A DNA stretch of 64,000 nt from Brachypodium distachyon (Eukaryota > Streptophyta > Magnoliopsida > Poales > Poaceae), in NCBI RefSeq assembly GCF_000005505.3, contig NC_016134.3:20510370-20574369 (forward strand). The letters run 5' to 3'. A program made the position numbers and the translations under genes. Of the stretch, positions 21,731 through 33,805 are shown one piece after another (within the stretch, counting starts at the first letter, position 1; each line of letters starts with the position of its first letter). The notes under the pieces are model-generated. The model ran no database searches and was not told the origin of the DNA. It saw nothing but the letters and a program-made list of their open reading frames with translations.

Positions 21731-22357
21731 TGTGAGACAGGGGGCTGAATCCCTGCGGGGCTGCTAGGAGGGAACCAAGCCACGTGCCCAGTGGAGCCCA
21801 AGGATGGTGACGTTAGAATTGGCCCACATGGCAGTGTACTATGTGCGGCCTATAAATAGAACCTTACCCCTCTGTAGGGAAGAGAGAGCATTTTAGGGTT
21901 TCCCCTTTCTTCTTCTTCTTCTTCCTCAAGAATACAGCTCAAGGAGCACCGTTGTAGATCTCAGTATCTCGGCTTATACAACAAAGCAGGAGTAGGAGTC
22001 TTACCTTGACAAGAGGGCTCCGAACCTGGGTAAATCGGTGTGTTCTCATGTGAATTGTGCGCCTTCTTCTTCACGTCCTCGGAGAGAGCATTCTAGGGTT
22101 TCCCCTTTCTTCTTCTTCTTCTTCCTCAAGAATACAGCTCAAGGAGCGCCATTGTAGATCTCGGTATCTCGGCTTATACAACAAAGCAGGAGTAGGAGTC
22201 TTACCTCGACAAGAGGGCTCCGAACCTGGGTAAATCGGTGTGTTATCATGTGAATTGTGCGTGTTCTTCTTCACGTCCTCCCTCGTCCGGTTCCTCCATC
22301 GCTCATCGGCCCCAAGTTAAGCCATCCTATGACATCTGCTGTGACACCACCACGACA
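21731..22357 (+). repeat. 5' LTR of the long gypsy element
   Basis: The ends TGTGAGACAG and CCACCACGACA fit LTR rules, with the PBS-like motif directly after. A TATA box (CCTATAAATAG, about 21849-21859) lies upstream of an exact-period 200-bp direct duplication (21881-22080 and 22081-22280), which covers the likely R-U5 part. Confidence 0.75.
21881..22280 (+). repeat. 200-bp direct duplication inside the LTR
   Basis: Two adjacent copies begin GAGAGAGCATT(T/C)TAGGGTTTCC at 21882 and 22082 and end with CTTCTTCACGTCCTC. They differ at only a few positions by eye, so the duplication is young. Each includes a (CTT)n tract and the GTAAATCGGTGTGTT motif. Confidence 0.85.
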
Positions 22358-22377
22358 GTTGGCGCCCACCGTGGGGC
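22358..22377 (+). promoter_or_regulatory. Primer binding site
   Basis: GTTGGCGCCCACCGTGGGGC follows the LTR end directly. A TGGCGCC-type start is usual for gypsy elements primed by a host tRNA. I did not assign the tRNA. Confidence 0.65.
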
Positions 22378-22389
22378 AAGCAGCGGCGC

Positions 22390-24669
22390 TAGCTGGAGTT
22401 TCCATCCGGACGGGAAGCTTCCTCATCACCGGAGACCAGAGATTCGGCTCTCTGGGCTTCATCGACAACAGCGCGGGCTGCTTCAACGGCGCGCCGCTTC
22501 CCTGCGCTGGCCGCTTCATCAACTTCGGCATGCACGAGGTTTATGTGGCTACTAACCGCCTTTGCAGGTACCCAGAGCAGGTGGTGATGGCTGAAGATCC
22601 ACCCGCTGTCTGCACGGTTCGCGGCCGGCATGCTGACTGCCTCGCTTACCGTGTGGAGGTAATGGTGACCGCTCACGGTGCTGATACTGGAAGGGACGCC
22701 ACAGGAAGTGGCGCAGTCCCAGCCAAGTCCGGCAGAACGGCGAAGCTCCCTTTGGAGAAGCCAGAGAACATCACTGCTCAGGCCGGCACGTCGGCTTTGC
22801 CGCCGAAGCCAACTCAGATCCAGGCCTCCATCGAGCAGCTGACTACACCGGTAGCATCGAACGTTAACCCGGCTCAGCTGCAGGCGGAATTGGAGTTGGA
22901 GAGGCAGAAGCTGCTAAAAGAAGCAGTCGACGTCGCCAACGCCCGACAACAACTCGAGATCTCGCTTTGTGAGTATAACAAAGCTCATGGTCTTAGTTCT
23001 ACTGCGTTTACTAACCCTAGTAGAGTCAGAGAAGTGCGTAACCGTGGCAAGAACTTGAATGCCAAGATGACAAGAGATGGCAGGGGTGTGCCAGCTGCGT
23101 CGGCAAGTTTTGCCTCGGCACTAAAGCCGAAATACAATACCCCTGTCAAAAACCTCCAGGCTGCCGAGGCTGCGGCTGAGGAGTTGCCGAATCTCACGGA
23201 AGAGGCACTTCGGCAGTAGCAACTGCGCGTGAAAGAGCTGCTCCAAACAGCTAATGAGCAAAATGAGGCATACATGAGAATGCACGGCAGACCCGGTGCA
23301 TCACAGGTAATTCACTCGGCTGCAAATGCTGGTGGCCGAGTTGACAAACAAGCATCCTCGCCTAATGGCAAACGGGACAAAAGTGTCAACTCTGGCCGGG
23401 ATAAGCAGCTTGAACGTTATGATCCAGCCGGCAAACAGTCAGGAGGGTTGATGATAGCCAAAGTGGTCTACGTCCCGACGGTAATCACCGAGATCAGCAG
23501 GAATGTTAGTCGTTTGGTCACGGACACCGACCTCGGGGTCCGGCACCCAATACTGCTGCAAGACAGTAGGGTGTCGGGCGCAACCCCCTGTATCGAGGTG
23601 AAGATCGCCGGTATGATCGTCACGATGACGGATACTCAGCCTTGGCTGACGAGGGTTATATCAGGCGAGAACGCAAAAACCTCGGTCCGCTCGGAGGCAG
23701 AGTCGGCAACAGGCAGGTATCACCCCTGGATGGTCGGCATCAACTTGATCGATTCTATCTGTCCGAGCTCCTGGAAGAGCAAGGTCCTCCGGGACCGCGT
23801 TGCTTTGCGAACCGAATCATGAGGGAAAGACCAACCCCGGGTTTCCAGCTGCCCAGGGTACGAGAACATATGACGGCAGTACTAAGCCGGAAGATTGCCT
23901 GGAAGACTATGTCATGGCAGTAAGCGTGGCAGGTGGCAATCACAGATGGGCAGTGCGTTACGTTCCCCAGATGCTTGTAGGACTGGCAAGGATATGGCTA
24001 AACAACTTGCCGGAGAGCAGCATCAACTGCTGGATTGATTTCGAGAAAGCCTTTGTCAGCAACTTCACCAGCACTTATAAGAGGCCGAATCGTCCTCAAC
24101 AGTTGTCCATGTGCAAGCAAAGAGACAACGAGACTGACCGGGATTACCTGACAAGGTCGAACAATCTCCGCAACTCCTGTGAAGGAATAGTCAAATCGCA
24201 AGCCATAGCATGGTTTGCTCAGGGATGTCGGCACGGCAGCATGCTATGGCAGAGGCTGCAAAGAGAGATGCCGGCCACTCTATCTGAAATGATCATGATC
24301 GCCGACATGTATGCACTTGGCGATCTGACTCAGCCATCGCTGATGCCGGCGGAACCACAAAGGGAGCAGCCGACACACAATCCTGCAGGGGCGTTCCGGA
24401 GGAACGATCATCAAGATCATCGCAAAAAGAGAAGGGATGATAGGTCGGATTATCGGCATGGGCCAGCCCATATCGGCGCAATTCAGGATCAACCTGATGC
24501 CGGTTCCAACCAGCGTCAGAAAACAGGAAATCAACAATGGGTTAAGAAGGGGGAGCAAAAGAAGCCTTGGCAGGATAAGTCGAAGTATACTTTTGAGGTG
24601 ATGCTGGATCAGCCTTGTCGTTTTCACACGACTAACCCCAACAAGCCGGCGAATCACACAACACGGTAA
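22390..24669 (+). pseudogene. gag of the long gypsy element
   Basis: A first frame (to 23219) contains a coiled-coil rich part (LQAELELERQKLLKEAVDVA). A second covers 23229-23822, and a third (23800-24669) has the capsid-like core: WLNNLPESSINCWIDFEKAF, FTSTYKRPNRPQQL, and then a His/Asp/Arg-rich tail ending in CRFHTTNPNKPANHT. Stops and shifts at about 23217 and 23815 separate them. The layout matches a gag with a long N-terminal extension. Confidence 0.7.
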
Positions 24670-24997
24670 TGCAGCTAGATGCAACGGCCGAGAACGGCGA
24701 GGCAAGCCGGTTACCCCCACCTCCACCCCTCACAGGCGCAAACGCACAGATCCAAGGACCCCCTCAGGCAAACAATGCAGTCAACCAGGTAGAAGGACAA
24801 GAAATCCCAGGGTATGCCAGAAAAAACGAGTACAAGGAGCCTCACCAGAGCTACATGATTTTCATCACTGAGCCCACTGACAAGCAAAGTCAGCGTAGGC
24901 GAGAAATGGAGGTCAATGCGGTAATGCGGCGGTTCCGAAGTTCCTGTATTGGTCAGAGCAGGAGATCAAATGGAACCGGGCAGATCATCCTAAGGTT

Positions 24998-25546
24998 ATG
25001 CCCAATTCCGGTGGGTATGCCCTGGTGGTTGATCCGACACTCATCGGGCCCGACATTAACGTAAAATTCACTCGAGTCCTCATCGACAATGGGAGCAGCA
25101 TAAACATCCTATATCGGGACACGGTGCTTAAGCTCGGCATTACTGACAACATGCTGGAGCCAAGCCGGACTACCTTTCATGGTATCGTGCCGGGAGTATC
25201 TTGTGCCCCAGTGGGCAAGATTCAAGTCGATGTCTTATTCAGCACTTAGGAGAACTGCTGGACTGAGAACCTATCGTTCGAGGTGGTGGACCTCAATAGT
25301 CCATACCATGCGCTGCTCGGCAGACCGGCACTCGCCAAGTTCATGGCTACCACCCACATTTGTTATCTCAAGATGAAGATGCCGGGACCAAATGGTACCA
25401 TAACTATCACGGGCAACTACAAACGCTCAATGGAATGCACGGCGGTCGGGTCTGCTTTAGCCGAGTTGCTGGTCATCGCTGGTGAGAAGAAGAAATTACA
25501 AGAAGCTGTTGCGATGGCGCAGGCGGCACAAGTCTGCCGGCAATGA
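24998..25546 (+). pseudogene. gypsy aspartic protease
   Basis: The core is VLIDNGSSINILYRDTVLKL (D-N-G-S in place of the common D-G/T-G-S/A), then TTFHGIVPG and, after an in-frame stop at 25247-25249, the HALLGRPALAKFMATTHICY block. It lies between gag and RT as expected. A functional protease is unlikely because of the stop. Confidence 0.7.
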
Positions 25547-25734
25547 CCAATCCTCATGGAATCGTAGCTTTTCAGGCAGCCAGGGAGACAAAGAAGATAC
25601 AGGTCGACAGCGAGTTCCCGGACCGCACCGTCATCATTGGTGCCGGCCTAGGGGAGAAATAGGAAGGTGAGCTCAGCAGCTTCCTCCGTGAAAATCGGGA
25701 TATCTTCGCATGGTCAACTCAAGACCTGCCAAGT

Positions 25735-26931
25735 GTGCCGAGGGAGTTAGCTGAGCACTCACTACATGTCAGACGAGACGCAAGACCGGTGAAGCAGCCC
25801 CTTCGACGCTTCGCTGATGACAGAAGAAAAGTCATATCGGAAGAGGTATCCCGGCTTCTAGCTGCCGACTTCATCATGGAGGTGTTGCATCCCGACTGGC
25901 TGGCAAACCCGGTCATGGTCGAGAAGAAGAAGGACGACCCAACTGCTGCCAACTACACCAGGCTCAACAAGGCATGTCCCAAAGATCCATTTCCGTTACC
26001 TCGGATCGATCAAGTGATTGATTCAACTGCCCGGTGTGAGTTGTTGTCTTTTGTGGATGCATATTCTAGTTTTCATCAGATACTACTGAACCCTAATAAT
26101 CAAATAAAGACATCATTTATCAGCCCGTTCGGGGCTTATTGCTATCGCACTATGCCGTTTGGTTTGAGAAATGCAGGAGCTACCTATCAAAGGTGCATGC
26201 AGAAGTGCTTACATGATCAACACGGCAAAAATGTACAGGTATATGTCGACGATGTCGTCATAAAAACCAAACAGAGCGCCACGCTCCTGGATGATATCCG
26301 CGAAACATTCGCAAATCTGCGGAGGCAAATGAAACTGAACCCAGCCAAGCACACATTCGGTGTGCCGGCAACAAAGTTGCTCGGTTTCTTGGTATCAAGC
26401 CGAGGAATATAAACGAACCATGTGAAAATTGCAGCTATAGAAAGAATGAAACTGCCAAAGTGCCTCAAAGATGTGCAGAAATTCACGGGATGCCTAGCGT
26501 CGCTAAGTCGTTTCGTGAGTCGGCTTAGTGAACCAGCTGATGAAGAAAGCCGACAAATTTGTGTGGACCCCACAGGCAGACCAAGCTTTCCAGGAGCTGA
26601 AGAAAATGATTGCTACGGCACTGATATTTGCCTCTCCAATGGAGAAGGAGCCGATGTTATTATACATTGCGGCAACCAACCGAGTTGTGAGTGCCGTCAT
26701 TGTGGTGGAAAGAGTTGAAGAGGGCAAATCAGTGCAAAGGCCGGTATATTACTTAAGCGAGGTGCTATCATCGTCCAAGCAGAACTATCCCCACTACCAA
26801 AAGATGGCGTATGGCGTATATATGGCAGCAAAGAAGCTAAAGCATTACTTTGAGGCACATCAGATCCGAGTTATATGTGAGGCACCTGTCTCGGAAATCA
26901 TTAGTAACAAAGACGCGAGTGGCCGAGTCGC
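25735..26931 (+). pseudogene. gypsy reverse transcriptase and RNase H
   Basis: RT motifs are LNKACPKDPFPLPRIDQVID, YCYRTMPFGLRNAGATYQRC and the active site YVDDVVIKTK. A stop at 26410 precedes the connection (FTGCLASLSRFVSRLSEP). A new frame then covers RNase H (ATNRVVSAVIVVER, VYYLSEVLSSSKQNYPHYQK). The domain is cut after SNKDASGRV by the solo LTR and resumes at 27908. Confidence 0.8.
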
Positions 26932-27902
26932 TGTCGTCGCACGGGGCTCCGACACCGGGGGCGTGCTGGCACCCCCCTTTTAGGTTCGGGGGGCCGTCGG
27001 GGATCGCTCCGGCGATCGCCGGCGTGGCCAATGGCATACGTAACCTGCAAAGAGGTGCACCCAGAATGCATGCAAGCTAGGAACATATGCACACACGTTT
27101 TTACCCAGGTTCGGGCCACCCGGAGGTGTAAAACCCTACGTCCTGCTTGTCTGAACTCGTATTATCACAAAACCAAGTGTTTACAGGTTGCCTGGTACGT
27201 TCCCGGGTACTCTCTCCCTTTGGCTAAGTGTTCCTTACTATTCTCTGCTAATGCTAGAGGCTAACTGTGAGCTGATCGAACCGTAGAACCTAACCCTTTG
27301 ACCGTTGGCGGGGGTCCTCCTTTTATAGCCAAGGGGATACCACAGGTGCCACGGTGCATGGTTTACAAGTGGCGAGCAAGGAGCTTGGGCAACTCCTCCT
27401 CGGTGTGCTGGCATGCATGCATGAGCGCCAACCCCGCTGCTAGGGGTCTAGGGCCTAAGAGAATAGGACTAGACAGCCATTGTTTGCCCGACAAGACGGA
27501 TAACACCCCTCCTGTCGGCTCATTAAATGCGTCATGCGGCTCACTCCTCGCCCTGGTGAGACTGCACAATGTGCGCCCAGCGCGCGTCCACGTGGTGCCG
27601 TTGCTCTGCTTGCTCGGCCCTGCCCTCACGACGGGAGCCTGCGCCCAGGAACCCCTCCTCCCGGCAAGTGACTTCTCGGGAGGCGTCCAGGTGGGACTGC
27701 GCCGGGGAATCCCTCCTCCCGGCAAGTGACTTCCCGGGAGGCGTCCAGGCGGGAATATTCCCCGAAGCCCCGCTAGCCCTTCAAGGCTGGTAGCTTGCCG
27801 GGCTGCTTGTAGTTGCCGCCTGGGATGAGATCCTCCCGGGAACTCGGCGACGAGGCCCACGCGTCGTGCAACGGTGGTACCCCGGGTGCCACTGGTGCGA
27901 CA
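26932..27902 (-). mobile_element. Solo LTR inserted in the long gypsy element
   Basis: A 971-bp sequence has ends TGTCGTCGCA and GGTGCGACA and an exact 5-bp target duplication, GTCGC (26927-26931 and 27903-27907). Its TATA box reads on the minus strand (GGCTATAAAAGGAGG). It belongs to the LTR family at 18295-19155. No internal region is present, so it arose by recombination between two LTRs. Removing it plus one GTCGC restores the RNase H frame of the host element. Confidence 0.9.
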
Positions 27903-27907
27903 GTCGC

Positions 27908-29904
27908 AAAATGGGCTGTCGAGTTGGCACCCTATGCGCTGCAGTACGACAGACGGGATGCCGTGAAATTTCAGGCTTTGGCGGATTATTTGTGGATTGG
28001 GCCGAGATGGAGTATGAGCCACCGCCCCCGGAAACTAATTACTGGAAGATGCATTTTGATGGCTCTAAGATGAAAAGCGGGCTGGGTGCCGGCATAGTTG
28101 ACTTCGCCCAAGCGTGATCAGCTCAAGTACGTATTGCAGATTCACTTTGCAGCATCCAACAATGTCGCCGAGTATGAAGCGCTGGTGCACGGACTGAAAA
28201 TGGCAAGGAAATTGGAGTTCGCCGAATTCAATGTTTTGGTGATTCCGATCTAGTCGTCCAGCAAACTTCCGGCAACTGAGACGCATTGGATGCCAACATG
28301 GCGCTATACCGGTTCCATGTCCAGAAGATCAGTGGCCATTTTGAAGGATGTGAATTTCACCACATACCTCTGGCGGAAAATGAAGCAGCCGACACATTAT
28401 CGAAACTCGGTTCAACATGACAAGCCATTCCAGCTGGGGTGGCACTAGAGCATCTACGCAAGCCATCAACCATCGCCAGAATCGGAGTCTATATTAATCC
28501 CGGCGAGTTCAGAGGCCGGCGCCACTCCCATGAACATTGACGGTGGCAACGGTTCCGGTAACCCGGGGACTGAGTGCCTTAACTCGGCGGAAGCAATGGC
28601 AGTTGAGCCAATGGAGATAGACGAGCCGGATGAGCCGATCTTCACTACTCGTCCTGTGTCGGCCTGGGCACAACCGATAATGTCTTACCTCAAAGATGTG
28701 AGTCTCCCAGAAGAAGAATTGTCGGCAAGACAAATCCAGAGAAGAGCAAAGGCGTACACCATAATCAATGGTGAGCTTTACAAGAGGAGCGTTACTAACG
28801 TCTTACAGCGGTGCGTCGAGCCGGAAGAAGGGCAGGAGATACTCCGGGATATTCACCAAGAAGAGTGTGGCCATCATGCATCTTCAAGAATGCTAGTAGG
28901 CAAAGCTTTCCGACATGGTTTTTACTGGCCGAGTGCATTACAGGAAGCAGAAGACATAGTCAGGAAGTGCAACGGCTGCCAGAGATATGCCAGCAAGATT
29001 CATATGCCGGCATTCGAACTCAAAACAATTCCAATCACTTGGCTGTTTGCCGTTTGGTGTTTAGATATGGTAGGACCGTTCAAGCAGGCGCGAGGAGGCA
29101 TGACGCATATCCTGGTCATGGTTGACAAGTTCACCAAATGGATTGAGGTCAAGCCGATAAAGAAGTGTGACAGCAAAACCACGATGTCATTTCTAAAGGA
29201 TATCATCTTGAGATCTGGGTACCCGCACAATATCATCATGGATAATGGAACGAACTTCGTGGAGGGACCTTTCGCGCGATTCTGTGCTGAAAAGAAAGTC
29301 CGGTTGGATGTTACTTCCGTGGCACATCCTCAGTCCAATGGGCAAGTTCAAAGGGCGAACGGCATGGTATTGGCCGGCATAAAACCCCGGCTAATCGGAC
29401 CATTGGAGCGTACTCCAGGATGCTGGCTGGATGGAACTCCCGGCTATGTTATGGAGTCTCAGGACGACTCCGCATCGCTCTACAGGCTACACGCCATTCT
29501 TCCTCGTATACGGGGCGGAAGCTGTCCTACCAGCCGACATTGAGCATGACTCTCCACAATTAACCATGTATACGGAGGCCGAGATAAAAGAGGCCCGAGA
29601 AAACGATGTCGACCTGCTCGAAGAAGCACGGGAGTTGGCTCTATCTCGGTCAGCCATCTATCAACAGCACCTAAGGCGTTATCACAGCCGAAAGGTCAGC
29701 CCGCGAGTATTCCGGGAAGGAGATCTTGTCCTCCGGCTTGTGCAACGCACAGCCGGCATGCACAAATTATCACCTCCACGGGAAGGACCCTTTATTGTGA
29801 GCAAAGCACTCCACAATGATTCCTACTATCTTATAGATGCACAAGATCCCAAGGCGAACAGGATGGACTGGTCAGGCGAGAGACCAAGAGGCCATGGAAT
29901 GTAG
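27908..29904 (+). pseudogene. gypsy RNase H (second part) and integrase
   Basis: The second RNase H part (YWKMHFDGSK, then NNVAEYEALVHGLKMARK in another frame) is followed by integrase (28530-29904). Integrase has the HHCC finger (ECGHHASSRMLVGKAFRHGF, CNGCQRYASK), LDMVGPF, IIMDNGTNFVEGPF and SNGQVQRAN, then a frame change near 29430 and the end module. Gln replaces the catalytic Glu in QVQRAN (family QVERAN), so the enzyme is dead even apart from the frameshifts. Confidence 0.8.
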
Positions 29905-30554
29905 CGTTGCCCGTCTGTTCTATACTTGAAAGCTAAGTATTTGTATCGTTTTTTCCTTATGTTGAATGTTTCAATTAAGACAATGAAATTATCCGCCGGG
30001 TTCTTGAAAGAAACTCGAGGACTTCCATGTCATTTAAATGTTGTCTTACAATTTTCTTTTGTATGTCGGCATGGCTTAATTGCATAATCTTACGTTGATC
30101 TAGTAGTATGTCGGTATTGACAAAATCCCTCTATCACTTCGCTGCTGTCCGCAACCTGGCTTCATGGCAAGCTAGAGATGAGTATAAAATAACCGAGCAC
30201 ACGAAAAATGACTAAGGGAACAAGCAAAGAGGCGATCCGAGATACATATTATCTTAACTAGGCTTTTCGTGTTAACTCGTCTATTGCCGAGCGGATTCTT
30301 CGGGTTACTTTTTTTCGAAAGAGTGGTTTTATAACTTTGCGATTCATACGTCGAATGCCGGTAAGGCAGACAAAAGAACTGAAGTTGTAAAATTTCACTA
30401 AGACAAAAAAGGCACTCAGGGACTTGGTCGGGAATTCGATAAACAAAAAGACTTTATTAAGATTAAGAACACAGTACTTGGCAAACAAAGTGTGTCGGTT
30501 ACATCTGCACCCAGCATTCCGGGGATCTAACTATTTTGAAGTTTTTTGCGCAAA
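29905..30554. other. Spacer between integrase and antisense ORF
   Basis: AT-rich noncoding DNA of the long gypsy element. It lacks conserved motifs. Presumably it serves as the 3' untranslated part of both the sense pol transcript and the antisense ORF. Confidence 0.5.
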
Positions 30555-33210
30555 CTACAAAGATACAGGGGGGTCGTTGTCACCAGAACTCGGCGCAATG
30601 GAGGCCGACTCCACGGCGGCTTCCTCGTCTTCCGCCTCTTCCTCCCCGTCCGTCATTTCGGCTTCGGCGTCAGAGATCGGGCCTTCCACAAATTTATGCA
30701 CGTCGGCATATTGTATGAAGGAGTAGGCCCACTCCTTGCACTTGGCCACCAGATCCGGATCCGAGAGATGGGGGGAGCTGGCACGCATAGTCTGCAGCAC
30801 GTCGAGGTTAATGCCGTCGTACCAAGAGAGTACGAACGACAAAGCCTCGTCGGCTCTGACGCGTGCGGCAGACTCCCGCCACTCGTTTAGCCGGGACGGA
30901 CCCTCGTGCAGCCGCCTTGCCAGGGCCGGGATCTCCTCCGGCACCTCTTCACCGGGCCACAACGCTTTCAAGGTCCGGAGGGAGGCATCCAGCATGTCAA
31001 CGCCGAAGGACTTGAGAGGCTTAACCCGGCTCGCAATGCTCACTAGGTAGTCCTCCAAGTCCCACTCGTATGATGCCCCTGCTGCCACCACCGGGTCCCT
31101 CTTCTTGCGAAGCTTCGCCACGGTCGCCTGAGCATGCTCGACGGATAAGGGAAAGAATTCTGGCAGAGGCAGAGGGAAGCTAGTCAGTCTCAGCATGTTA
31201 CCGCTATCATTCAAACGAGTAACAGAATGAAGAGGGTCAGCTTACTTGTCAGCATGTTATCGATCTTGATGATCTCACGACCGAGGACCTTGAGCAGGCC
31301 GGTCTTCTCGGCATCTTCTAACTCGGCGGTTGTCGCACAAGTCTCGAGCTCGGCAGCGAGGGCCTTGCCCTTCTTCACCTCATCTTCCAGGCGGATTTTT
31401 TCATCAGCCTGGGAAGCGAGGGCCGAGGTGAGTTGGTTCACCTCGGTCTTGTGCGCCTCGGCCTGCGCTGCGATTTGTGCCTGCAGCCGGGAAATTTCTT
31501 CCCGGTGCTGCTCGGCCAGCCGAGTTTTCTCGTCTGTTCAATCTGACGGATGTTACAGAAGCCGACATATAATATGAATGGAACTCGGGTCGAGGATGGG
31601 GCGTCACCTTGCACCTCGGAGACGCGCTTCAGCAGCTCCTCCACTTGGGCGTTATCTCCGGCTGCGAACAAGAAGAAATATCAGTCTAGGCCGACTACGC
31701 ATACTCGGACAGAGATCTTATCTTTGCAGAATACACTTACTCTGGCTCTCGCGCTCAGCCTTCAGGGCCTCGTGCGACGCCGCCAGCTTCTTGTATTTGC
31801 CCAACAGCCCCTTAAAGACTGCAGTGCGCTTGTTCATGCAGAGCTGCAAGATAATGATGCACAAGTGAGTTCGCAACAACAGGCAGTTAACGAGGAATAA
31901 GTGTTTGAAGCTTCTAAGCTTCAGGCCGACTATTCTAAACCCGACCGGAATCTCGGGGAATAAGTGTTTGATCAGGCCGACTATTCTAAACTCGACCTGA
32001 ATCTCGGGGATAAGTGTTTGAAGCTTCTAAGCTTTAGGTCGACTATTCTAAACTCGACCGGAATCTCGGGGAATAAGTGTTTGAAGCTTCTAAGCTTCAG
32101 GCCGACTATTCTAAACTCGGCCTGCATCTCGGGGAATAGATGTTTGAAATTCTATGAGATAAGCTTTAGGCCAACTAATCCTTACTCGCCCTAAACCTCG
32201 GGGACTAGCAGTATGGATACTATACTGGAATACTGGAATTGAGAGTTAAATTTCTTAAGAATTTCGGCGTACCTCAGTAGCTCGGCTCGTTTCGAACAAG
32301 GTCACCCGGGCTTGGTACATCTGAGCCGCCACCGACTCCGGAGTCGTTGCCGGTGGTGGCCCCACTAAGGGGCTCTGCCGCGCCGACTGCACGGAGCTGG
32401 AGGTCACTTCGTAGTGATCAGCGTTGTTCCAGTCCATGACGGACTGGCCCAGCGATCCCCAGCTTTGCCCGCTGGATGTCCGGAGTGGAATCTCCTGTTG
32501 CTGGCCGGAGCGACGCGGGGCAGCAGATCCCGGAACCGTTGATCCTGCAGCAACAGCAGGGCCTTTAGCCTTCGCGGCTTGGGCAGCAGCAGCCTGGGCG
32601 CCCTCTTTCGGCTGCGACGAAGATGGCGGAGGAGTCAGAGTCGGCTGCGGATCTTGGGGGTCCTGCGGACCCGTCGCCGGCTCTTGCGGCGTTTCGGAGG
32701 CCGGCGGCTCCGCTGGTGTCTCGACTGCGGCCGAGGAAGGGGCTTCCTCGGGGGCAGCCTCGGGGGCCGAGACCTCGGCCGCAGGGATCTTGGACTGGCC
32801 GACGACGGTGGCGTCAACACCTGGACCGACATCCCGGGCCGGGGATGTCGGATCTGCGGCAGTCTCCGTCCCGTCCACAGCCGGGTCAGAGGCCTCGGCG
32901 CGGGAAGGATGACCCGCCGGAATCTCAGACGCGATGCACGTCTGAGACTGGGTGGCCTCCAATGCCTCCCTGCAGAAGTAAATATTAACTACTTACGGGC
33001 TCAACAACAAAAGAAGAGTGCCAGCTTAAGTAGTTGAGCTGAGCTAGGCCTTACCCGACGACCAGGGGCTTGGGCTTGGGGCCACGAGCCGCTGCCCTCT
33101 TTTGCTTTACGTTCTGCGGAAGCTCCATCTCGACGGCGCGCTTCTTCTTTATGACGGCGCGTTTCTCCCGAGTCGGCACTTCCGCAGTGGGCTCGCCCGA
33201 GTCAGCTGCA
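30555..33210 (-). CDS. Spliced antisense ORF of the gypsy element
   Basis: On the minus strand several open blocks can be joined through GT-AG-like borders. From the 5' side these are a Lys/Arg-rich block (about 33207-33060), a long Ala/Pro/Glu-rich block (about 32970-32255), short coiled-coil blocks (31840-31745, 31665-31605, 31540-31250) and a final block (31190-30555). The last contains LWPGEEVPEEIPALARRL, NEWRESAARVRADEALSF and an acidic C-terminus. Such proteins are known as antisense ORFs of Tat-type gypsy elements; their role is unknown. The blocks are more open than the sense pol genes of the same element. Exon limits are estimates. Confidence 0.55.
31899..32206. repeat. About 63-bp tandem repeat
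   Basis: Five units share TAAGTGTTTGAAGCTTCTAA, GACTATTCTAAACTCGACC and ATCTCGGGGA. The second unit lacks an internal 14 bp, and the last is the most diverged. The array falls between exon-like blocks of the antisense ORF, that is in a presumed intron. Confidence 0.85.
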
Positions 33211-33484
33211 TCCGAGAAAGAATGAACAAAATCACCTCATTGACAGATATTGAGAAATCACAGAAGAATGTCGGAGATTCTTACATTTGACGCGGCGAGG
33301 TCCGGCATGCGGAATGGGCATGAAGTCCTCCGAGTCGGGATCTTCCGCGTCGGCAAACTTGCACAGGGGTGCGAAGCGCTTGTCGGGGGAACCCCCGTCT
33401 TCCTTGCACTGAATAACGAACTCTTGTACAAAGGAGTCGAGTTGAACCGAAATAGATACGTATTCGCATGACATTTGTTAGTGT

Positions 33485-33805
33485 TCTGGTGGATGCAATT
33501 TCTTCCTGTGGCACGACCCACCGACTTCTGCCTTTCCGCGGGATTTGATTGGCGATCTTCGTGATTCCTGTATAAAATGGAAGAAGGAGAATGAAATGTT
33601 CAAGTCTGCTACTGTCAGATCTGATGCTTTGTACCATGAGTTGCAACAGAAACTTGCAAATGAGGAGAAGAAGAATGCTGCATTAGAAGACCAGGGGAAG
33701 ACAATGAGGAATCAGCTGGAAACCCAAAAAAATTGCATTGGCTTACTTCTATTCCTGTTAGCTTCTGTTCTTTGGGGTGTTTTGAGTGTAGAACTAGTGG
33801 TCTAG
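33485..33805 (+). pseudogene. GRF zinc-finger protein, C-terminal fragment
   Basis: The sequence reads CSGGCNFFLWHDPP, the end of a GRF-type zinc finger (C..F.W.D). Then comes a coiled coil (LRDSCIKWKKENEMFKSATV to LEDQGKTMRNQLE) and a C-terminal membrane segment (LLLFLLASVLWGVLSV), ending at the stop at 33803. This order is common in a large grass family of small GRF proteins. The first Cys/His part of the finger and the start codon are missing where the gypsy element joins, so the gene is broken. Confidence 0.7.

Larger units (their letters stand above)
21731..33480 (+). mobile_element. Long Ty3/gypsy element with antisense ORF
   Basis: In order: 5' LTR (21731-22357), primer binding site (22358-22377), gag, protease, RT, RNase H, integrase (to 29904), noncoding spacer, and an antisense spliced ORF (33210 to 30555). 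This order, with an antisense gene between integrase and the 3' LTR, is known from the Tat-type gypsy lineage. A solo LTR of another family interrupts RNase H. No 3' LTR was found; the element seems cut near 33480 at the GRF gene fragment. All coding parts are decayed. Confidence 0.75.
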
